Of a stretch of DNA of 64,000 nt, positions 59,244-64,000 are shown piece after piece. The first letter of the stretch is position 1. Every line of letters begins with the position of its first letter. The translations under genes and the position numbers were made by a program. Source of the stretch: Pseudomonas asiatica (GTDB taxonomy: Bacteria; Pseudomonadota; Gammaproteobacteria; Pseudomonadales; Pseudomonadaceae). Under the pieces are notes generated by a model. It saw nothing but the letters and a program-made list of their open reading frames with translations, was not told where the DNA came from and made no database searches. Location of the stretch: the NCBI RefSeq assembly GCF_009932335.1, contig NZ_BLJF01000001.1:1302001-1366000 (forward strand), read 5' to 3'.

Positions 59244-59847
59244 TAAGGAAATTGGCATAGCTCTCGTAGCCATGCTGATAACCGTAACAATGTATATCGG
59301 TGCAGTCTGTGTTGCGTCAACTCCGCACCATGCTGTCGATTTTTTGTTGGTGGAGGCGGGCACCACAGCAAAAATATTTGAGTTTTATTCCTCTAATTTA
59401 AGGGCAAGCTTTTTTACTGGCTTTTTGGCCCTTGGTGGTTTTTTGATGTCCGCGAAAACTTTTATCATTGTTAATATGAAGAAAGAGGTTTTCGATACCG
59501 CGGGCTACGAAAAGGAGTGGAGAGATAGTTATAAGCTGTCTGGTCCAGGGAAGTCAGTGCCATTGTTCTATCCGTTGCGCAGATTGAGCAATATCCTTTT
59601 CTACACTATCTCGTGCAGCTTTATCACCTCGGTTTCACAGCTTACTTTGGGTCTTTTTTCTACGATTTTTACAACTTTTGTATGTATTTTCTTTGTGGTC
59701 GTCACCCTGCTATTTCTCACGCTTACGTTGTTCTTGATCAAGAAGAATCTTGCAACGATGTTTAATCATTTGGATCAGGTTGCTCTTCAGAAGGCTGAGA
59801 AAGCTTTAGAAGAAGAAGCTTCGCAAGCGTCGAGTAAAGACGGCTAA
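59212..59847 (+). CDS. Unrecognised four-helix membrane protein of the island cassette
   Basis: This 211-residue protein has four membrane helices, about 16-36 (GIALVAMLITVTMYIGAVCVA), 65-88 (ASFFTGFLALGGFLMSAKTF), 124-148 (LSNILFYTISCSFITSVSQL) and 151-175 (IFTTFVCIFFVVVTLLFLTL). It has a cytosolic loop of about 35 residues and a charged C-terminal coiled tail. The start at 59212 has AAGGA at good spacing. It overlaps the soluble partner gene. The pairing of a cytosolic protein with a small four-helix membrane protein resembles membrane-effector defence systems such as Kiwa, but I see no sequence match. Low GC throughout. Confidence 0.85.
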   Translation: MSSRKLSLNHNKEIGIALVAMLITVTMYIGAVCVASTPHHAVDFLLVEAGTTAKIFEFYSSNLRASFFTGFLALGGFLMSAKTFIIVNMKKEVFDTAGYEKEWRDSYKLSGPGKSVPLFYPLRRLSNILFYTISCSFITSVSQLTLGLFSTIFTTFVCIFFVVVTLLFLTLTLFLIKKNLATMFNHLDQVALQKAEKALEEEASQASSKDG

Positions 59848-59854
59848 CCAATTC

Positions 59855-60991
59855 CTATAGCATCAGATTCGCCTCTACAACCACATACTCGATCCCTTTC
59901 TCAACGTGGCCATCTTGATATCGCTCTGTCATTTCAGGTGTTGCGTGGCCCATCAGCGCCTGAACGTATTCCGTAGGGAATTTCTGCTGCTCGTAAAGCC
60001 AGGCGCCCAGGGCCCGGATCTCATGGAAAGTTGGGCGCTCTTCGAAGTCTAGGTGGTCGTAGGCCTTCGCGGCGTCCCTGGCCTTCCTGAAACTCTTGGA
60101 CAGATAATCCGGGGTAACCGCCGTCCAGTGTTCTTTCGCCTCGATCTGGTCCTGACGGCGCGCCTTCGGGCGGTAATGGATCAGAAGGGGTGAAATGATC
60201 GGCGACCGAAAGCACTCGTTCACCGTCTCGCGCAGTGCCTTGCCCATGATGATCTGCAGGTGGATCGGCGTGTCGTAGTTGTCGGTCTTGCCGGGGGATA
60301 CCTTGATGGTGTTCTTGATCAGGTCAACCGCCGACTTCTTCCAGGTCACGATGTCTTCACGGCGCTGCAGGCTGGTAAGCCCCAATCGAATGGCGCGCTT
60401 TAGCCAGCCCGGGGTTGTATCGGCGTCGAGGATCTTCTGTACGCCCTCCAGAGTATGGCGCTGGCGCTTCTTCTTGGCTTCCTTCTTCAGCAGGGTCATG
60501 TCGGCGGCGTTGCGCTCCACTATGCCTTTGGCGATAGCGAAGGTCAGCAGGCTTACCAGCAGGGCGCGGTGCTTCGTGTAGGCATTGTTGCTGAACTGGT
60601 CCAGGTATTCCGCTGCCGCCAACACGTCGAACTGCCCCACCAGCATGTGTCCGATGTCCGTCCGGTACCGCTTGAGCTTGTAGCCGATCTCGTCCAGCGA
60701 CGAACGCGCATAGCCGCGCTCGGGCAGCCATTCTGTTTCGAAACGATCGATCAGGGCGCTGATAGTCGGCAGGCGGTCCCCGGTGATGGTCGCCAGCATC
60801 TCGCCGTTGTCGGTCATCAGGAACGCCAGCTTGGCATTGGCGGCTTTGGCCAGGCGCACCGCCTCGTCATAGGGCTTATTGATGCTGGTCATCTTCCCCG
60901 TGATCGGGTTCTTGTACCGCCAATACTTCCCGTTGGCGTACAGGTTGGGCGGAAGCGTCTTGTTCTTCGGGCTGCGAGGGCGCGGTGCCAT
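59855..60991 (-). CDS. int: Tyrosine recombinase / phage integrase
   Basis: This 378-residue site-specific recombinase has an N-terminal arm-binding segment (NLYANGKYWRYKNPITGK, as in lambda Int), a core-binding domain, and a catalytic domain with Arg210 (LTSLQRRED), His323-x-x-Arg326 (PTFHEIRALGAWL), His349 (LMGHATPEMTERY) and nucleophile Tyr358. All catalytic residues are present, so it should be active. It ends eight bases from the cassette stop, is convergent with it, and is preceded by an excisionase-like gene. Confidence 0.95.
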   Translation of the reverse strand: MAPRPRSPKNKTLPPNLYANGKYWRYKNPITGKMTSINKPYDEAVRLAKAANAKLAFLMTDNGEMLATITGDRLPTISALIDRFETEWLPERGYARSSLDEIGYKLKRYRTDIGHMLVGQFDVLAAAEYLDQFSNNAYTKHRALLVSLLTFAIAKGIVERNAADMTLLKKEAKKKRQRHTLEGVQKILDADTTPGWLKRAIRLGLTSLQRREDIVTWKKSAVDLIKNTIKVSPGKTDNYDTPIHLQIIMGKALRETVNECFRSPIISPLLIHYRPKARRQDQIEAKEHWTAVTPDYLSKSFRKARDAAKAYDHLDFEERPTFHEIRALGAWLYEQQKFPTEYVQALMGHATPEMTERYQDGHVEKGIEYVVVEANLML

Positions 60992-60992
60992 T

Positions 60993-61223
60993 TCAAATTT
61001 CCAACATCTGGGCCAGGAGCGGGTCCGTGGATCCGATCACGGCGGCCTGTAGGTCGACGAAGTACATGCCGCCGCGGACCTCGCCCGCCAGCTCTCCGTC
61101 ATCAATCCATTTCTTGAGCTGCTGCAAGCTCGGCTTACCGCCGGCGTAGCGCAGTTTCCGATACTCGCCCACCTCCATGAGCCTAGGCAGGTTGGCGGTG
61201 ATCTGAGCTATGACTTTAGCCAT
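60993..61223 (-). CDS. Excisionase-like small DNA-binding protein
   Basis: This 76-residue protein has a winged-helix/MerR-like pattern (YRKLRYAGGKPSLQQLKKWIDDGEL, then GGMYFVDLQAAV) typical of phage Xis proteins that bend DNA at the attachment site. GAGG precedes the ATG. It lies immediately before the integrase (one base between), the usual xis-int order. Confidence 0.8.
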   Translation of the reverse strand: MAKVIAQITANLPRLMEVGEYRKLRYAGGKPSLQQLKKWIDDGELAGEVRGGMYFVDLQAAVIGSTDPLLAQMLEI

Positions 61224-61232
61224 GGCTGTACC

Positions 61233-61958
61233 TCAGTCGTTACTTTGGTCCGACGCCTGACGCGTCAGGTTTTGGTTGTCACGCTGAACTGTCACGGCAG
61301 CGATAAGTGCATCGCAGCGTTTCACGATTTCGTCCAGCGTCTGCTGGCGCTGGGGGCGATAATTGGCCATGTACTGGCGGTGCTGCTCGGCTTCCTCTGC
61401 CGCGCTGTCCCGCAGGTCTTCGAACAGGTCCAAGTCGCAGATCACCTTGCCGGCTAGCTCATCGCGGTAGGCGATTAAGTCGGCTGGTCGGCGCCGGTCG
61501 CGCTGGGCATTCACCGCCCGAAGCACTGCGTGAACGGCGGAACCGATCCGGGCCTTTTGTACTTCTGAGAGCTGCTTGGGCGGAATGTCGGCGTAGTTGC
61601 TGACCTTATGCAGCTCATCGCATGCAATCTGGAAATCAGCAGAGTACAGATGCCCCTCGGCGCTCTTGGCGCGTTGGCGCCAGTAGGCAGCACGGTCATG
61701 CAGCGCATCAATCTCCGAAAGCAGGGCGAGGATATTTGCCGGGTTTGCGCCAGCGATGAAAGCTGCATTGCCTCGGCACTCGTCATCCGTTTTAACTCGG
61801 CAGTTGGCGAAGGCCTCGGCGATCATCCCGCTGTTCTCATGCGCCACGTAGGCGTACAGGAGGTGGCCGTGCTCATTGATGTATTCGCCTTCCGTGACCC
61901 ACTGGCCAGGTGTGGCGCGTTGGGCCAGCGCCTTCAGCTTTGCTTTATCGATGGTCAT
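61233..61958 (-). CDS. Phage Ead/Ea22-like early protein
   Basis: This 241-residue protein begins KLKALAQRATPGQWVTEGEYINE, the signature of Ead/Ea22-like phage proteins, with FIAGANPANILALLSEIDALHDRAAYWR. These lie in early regions of lambdoid and related phages; function is unknown. The C-terminal part is a charged helical region. Its start overlaps the next upstream gene by four bases. Confidence 0.85.
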   Translation of the reverse strand: MTIDKAKLKALAQRATPGQWVTEGEYINEHGHLLYAYVAHENSGMIAEAFANCRVKTDDECRGNAAFIAGANPANILALLSEIDALHDRAAYWRQRAKSAEGHLYSADFQIACDELHKVSNYADIPPKQLSEVQKARIGSAVHAVLRAVNAQRDRRRPADLIAYRDELAGKVICDLDLFEDLRDSAAEEAEQHRQYMANYRPQRQQTLDEIVKRCDALIAAVTVQRDNQNLTRQASDQSND

Positions 61959-62485
61959 GCCCGCTCTCCCATAGCCTGCTTCATCAGCGCGTACGTTTTC
62001 GGTGCGCGGCTACCCTTGCACCAGTCCAGGCCGACCTCATCAAGGAAGCACTGGCTGATTTCCTCCCAGTGGCTGGCCAGTCCTGCCCAATCCTTCCCGT
62101 GGCAGACCATCTCGCCCATACGGGGCTTCCACTCAGGGATCAATTCAAGGAGCTTGATGCAGCGGTTCAGGTCGTCTGGATCGAGCGGATAGTCGAAGTA
62201 GCCGTTCTTCGGCGTCAGTCCCAGCATGTGGTCGTGAATAGCTCGCGACGACATGCCTACCTCGCCGTCACGCACCCACGCAGCGGCACGCTGCTCGACG
62301 GTCTTGTCAGCGCCCGGCATGGTGGTGTCGTAGCCAAGTGGACAGCCGGCCCTTTCCAAGGCGTCGACGCAAGCCTGCTCGAAAGCCCTCTGGCTGACCC
62401 GGCCTTGGATCAGGTCGTTCATGGTCGGCGTGATGGCGTCCAGCTGGCGCTGGTTCAGTTTGTGTTCGCGCAGCACAATGCTCAT
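61955..62485 (-). CDS. Phage early-region protein of unknown function
   Basis: This 176-residue soluble protein (MSIVLREHKLNQRQLDAIT) has a C-terminal segment EWKPRMGEMVCHGKDWAGLASHWEEISQ that reads like a small structural repeat of phage proteins. No domain is recognised. It overlaps both neighbours by four bases, so it belongs to one early transcript. Confidence 0.78.
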   Translation of the reverse strand: MSIVLREHKLNQRQLDAITPTMNDLIQGRVSQRAFEQACVDALERAGCPLGYDTTMPGADKTVEQRAAAWVRDGEVGMSSRAIHDHMLGLTPKNGYFDYPLDPDDLNRCIKLLELIPEWKPRMGEMVCHGKDWAGLASHWEEISQCFLDEVGLDWCKGSRAPKTYALMKQAMGERA

Positions 62486-63216
62486 GCCCGACCTCCTGCC
62501 AATTCTGCCAGCTCAGCCACCAGCGCCTCAGTGCGCCCGTAGAACTTCCCGGCATCCTCATTCACGAACCGCTCGAGCACGGTGGCCACAGCCTGCTGGT
62601 TGGCCAGGCCGCGCAGATCCGCCTCGGTGAGTGGCGTGTCTGTCGATGGCGCGTGCACGAAAGCCTCCTGGCTGATCAGCAGGGTGCGAACCGGGCGGAT
62701 GCCCTTGCACTTGCTCACCCAGTTCGTGTCAGGCACGCACCAGGGCAACATGTGCAGGTACCACGCAGTAGCCGCGTTCGACTTCTGACTGCTGGTCCAG
62801 TACTCGCTGAGGCCGAACGCCTGGGCCGCGCCCCTGACTGTGTACGACCCGTCGTGCCCCCATTCTGGAAGCTGCAAGAGATTGCAGCGAAGCACCTGCA
62901 GCTCCTCGATGGACGGGATATGCCAGCCCCAGGCGCCACGGATGTTCATGCCCAGCACCTTGCGGGCAATAGCGCTGCCCTCGGCGGCCATGGCCTGGGT
63001 GTTGGCCATTCCGTCAAAGCGTGACGTGGCGCCACGGATGCGTGGGCGCGGGCCTTCCTCCTGCCACCAGTGTGCGGCGACTTCAAAGTCCCGGCCTGCA
63101 TCGATAACCGCGTGCTCGGCGCCGTCGAAGAACAGGCGCCCGGCGAAGAAGCCACCACCAAGCGGCTGGCCAACGGCGGGGAGGGCGGCGGGGTTGATTG
63201 AACGACGCTTGGTCAT
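62482..63216 (-). CDS. Phage DUF1566-like protein
   Basis: This 244-residue protein contains a DUF1566-type domain: GWHIPSIEELQVLRCNL, then SEYWTSSQKSNAATAWYL and a conserved IRPVRT strand. Such domains have a formylglycine-enzyme/C-lectin-like fold and are common in phage and surface proteins. The last 60 residues form a separate helical region. It is part of the same minus-strand run. Confidence 0.8.
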   Translation of the reverse strand: MTKRRSINPAALPAVGQPLGGGFFAGRLFFDGAEHAVIDAGRDFEVAAHWWQEEGPRPRIRGATSRFDGMANTQAMAAEGSAIARKVLGMNIRGAWGWHIPSIEELQVLRCNLLQLPEWGHDGSYTVRGAAQAFGLSEYWTSSQKSNAATAWYLHMLPWCVPDTNWVSKCKGIRPVRTLLISQEAFVHAPSTDTPLTEADLRGLANQQAVATVLERFVNEDAGKFYGRTEALVAELAELAGGRA

Positions 63217-63902
63217 TTTGCAATCCTCGGTTTGCCCGTAACTACTCGACTGCCCTCGGCGTCATGCACCGTCACCGTTGGCGAATTCCTCACCATGGAG
63301 CCGTCGGGCATTTGGGTGTAGGTAGGGATGCCGTAGAACGGTCCGTCAGGTGCAAACGGATCGGGCAGGGCGCCGGGGTTGTCCAGCAGCATCTGCTCGA
63401 ACTGGCGCATGCAGGCGTTGAACAGAGGGCCGTCCTTGAAGTCACGCTCTTTGCGGCCCGACTTGGTGCTGGCGCTGTCTTCCAGGCCGGCCACGAACAC
63501 GACCCCGGAGAGTGTGCCTTTGGCCTCGGCGGCGTACTCGGCAGCTTCAGCCCGGTGTACCGGGTTGACCGCCAGAACATCGAGGATCACGTCCAGCCCA
63601 TGCACGACGGTCAAGTAGTCGTCGGCACGCAGGAGCCAGTCCGCGATTGCCAGGAAGTTCTTCCTGCGCCAGACGCGCCGAGCGTCACTTTGCGCCTCAA
63701 GCTCTTTCACCTTGTTGGCAGTGAATGGCAGGCCCGCCTTCGCTGCCTTTATCTGCGCGGCGTAGTAGGTGTGATCGTGTTCGCGTTGGGAGCACAGGTG
63801 CCGCGTAAAACGCCGAGCAATGATCAGCGAGATCAGAGGTTCGACGTTGCCGCGATTGGCTAGCTCCGCCAGCCGGCGGGCGTGCTCGGACTTCATCAGC
63901 AT
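63213..63902 (-). CDS. Phage early-region protein of unknown function
   Basis: This 229-residue protein (from MLMKSEHARRLAEL) is Lys/Arg- and Glu-rich with a helical N-terminus (YYAAQIKAAKAGLPFTANK) and a C-terminal beta part ending TVHDAEGSRVVTGKP. I recognise no family. The ATG at 63902 has a GGGGG site; an upstream opening lacks one. It overlaps DUF1566 by four bases and the next upstream gene by seven. Confidence 0.75.
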   Translation of the reverse strand: MLMKSEHARRLAELANRGNVEPLISLIIARRFTRHLCSQREHDHTYYAAQIKAAKAGLPFTANKVKELEAQSDARRVWRRKNFLAIADWLLRADDYLTVVHGLDVILDVLAVNPVHRAEAAEYAAEAKGTLSGVVFVAGLEDSASTKSGRKERDFKDGPLFNACMRQFEQMLLDNPGALPDPFAPDGPFYGIPTYTQMPDGSMVRNSPTVTVHDAEGSRVVTGKPRIAK

Positions 63903-64000
63903 GGGAACCCCCGGAAGTGATCGGCCAGAACCTGGCGCCCGTCCAGGCCGCAAGCGGCAGACAAGTCCAGCACTTGGCCAAAGGTGGTTTGACGCTGCTG
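63896..64000 (-). CDS. C-terminal end of a further phage gene (partial)
   Basis: The minus strand is open from the right edge to a TGA at 63898-63896, giving 34 residues (TTFGQVLDLSAACGLDGRQ...) in the frame expected for another overlapping early gene. The end lies inside the start of the downstream gene, matching the overlap pattern of this cluster. The start lies outside the window. Confidence 0.6.
   Translation of the reverse strand, partial: QQRQTTFGQVLDLSAACGLDGRQVLADHFRGFPC

Noticed and set aside
58308..59847. Assigning the cassette as a Kiwa (KwaAB) system
   Set aside because: Size and topology are similar, but I cannot see DUF4868 or KwaA sequence features, and gene order is reversed.

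Overview
The window is a GC-rich gammaproteobacterial chromosome segment that reads as the Pseudomonas putida group. The reasons are Cti (a periplasmic cis/trans fatty acid isomerase typical of P. putida), an OprD porin, DUF2790 and DUF2946 proteins, many pseudomonad REP pairs (core gggagcGGGCttGCCCgc or taggagcGGCCttGTGtcgcg), and the order aroE/aroQ - czcCBA - MFS - TonB receptor - btu genes that I associate with KT2440-like strains. Most of it is core chromosome. The last 6 kb, right of a tRNA-Val, is an integrated phage-like island that runs off the right edge.

Layout: (1) 0-12 kb: the 5' part of metH (minus, truncated by the left edge), cti, an acyltransferase, nfuA, a SCO1/PCu(A)C copper-delivery pair, then an araC-azlC-azlD block. 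(2) 11.4-15.1 kb: a small divergent locus in which a LysR regulator faces a YqcI/YcgG-family heme oxygenase-like protein, a RhtB exporter and an SGNH hydrolase; it looks like a minor specialised-metabolite cassette. (3) 15.2-22.1 kb: DNA polymerase II and a 1495-residue protein with LRRs and an IpaH-like NEL ubiquitin-ligase domain.

(4) 22.3-29.7 kb is the most coherent unusual region. It holds a copper-RiPP (bufferin/HvfABC type) locus whose precursor carries six EGKCG motifs fused to two canonical EF-hands. Next come the MNIO maturase (DUF692), its partner (DUF2063), a convergent HvfX/DoxX plus ferric-reductase-like membrane pair, an OmpR-type two-component system, and a divergent DUF2790-thioredoxin pair. 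Three promoter regions in this segment share a 10-bp-phased direct repeat, TGTATc(N4)TGTAtc, suggesting that the two-component system controls the whole set.

(5) 29.8-41.3 kb: second copies of aroE/aroQ, the czcCBA efflux operon with two palindromic operators in the shared intergenic region, an MHS-family transporter, and a TonB receptor with a DUF2946 partner. (6) 41.4-46 kb: an orphan ParA, a dCache-GGDEF diguanylate cyclase, a lipoprotein and an OprD porin. (7) 46-53.1 kb: a cobalamin-uptake locus, btuFCD and a TonB receptor, each transcript preceded by its own cobalamin riboswitch. (8) 53.1-57.8 kb: nhaR, small lipoproteins, a TerC protein, a C39-peptidase-like protein that has lost its catalytic Cys and His, and puuB.

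(9) 57.98-64 kb: tRNA-Val(GAC), followed by a terminator, three 11-bp-spaced TTTTGCAAAA repeats and a (CCAC)6 tract with strong G-quadruplex potential on the minus strand. Then come an AT-rich two-gene cassette (a soluble 311-residue protein and a four-helix membrane protein, both unrecognised), a tyrosine integrase, an excisionase-like protein and five phage early-region genes, the last one cut by the edge. The cassette lies where temperate elements carry anti-phage or conversion genes and is the best candidate for an undescribed defence module. REP elements fill most intergenic spaces between convergent genes.
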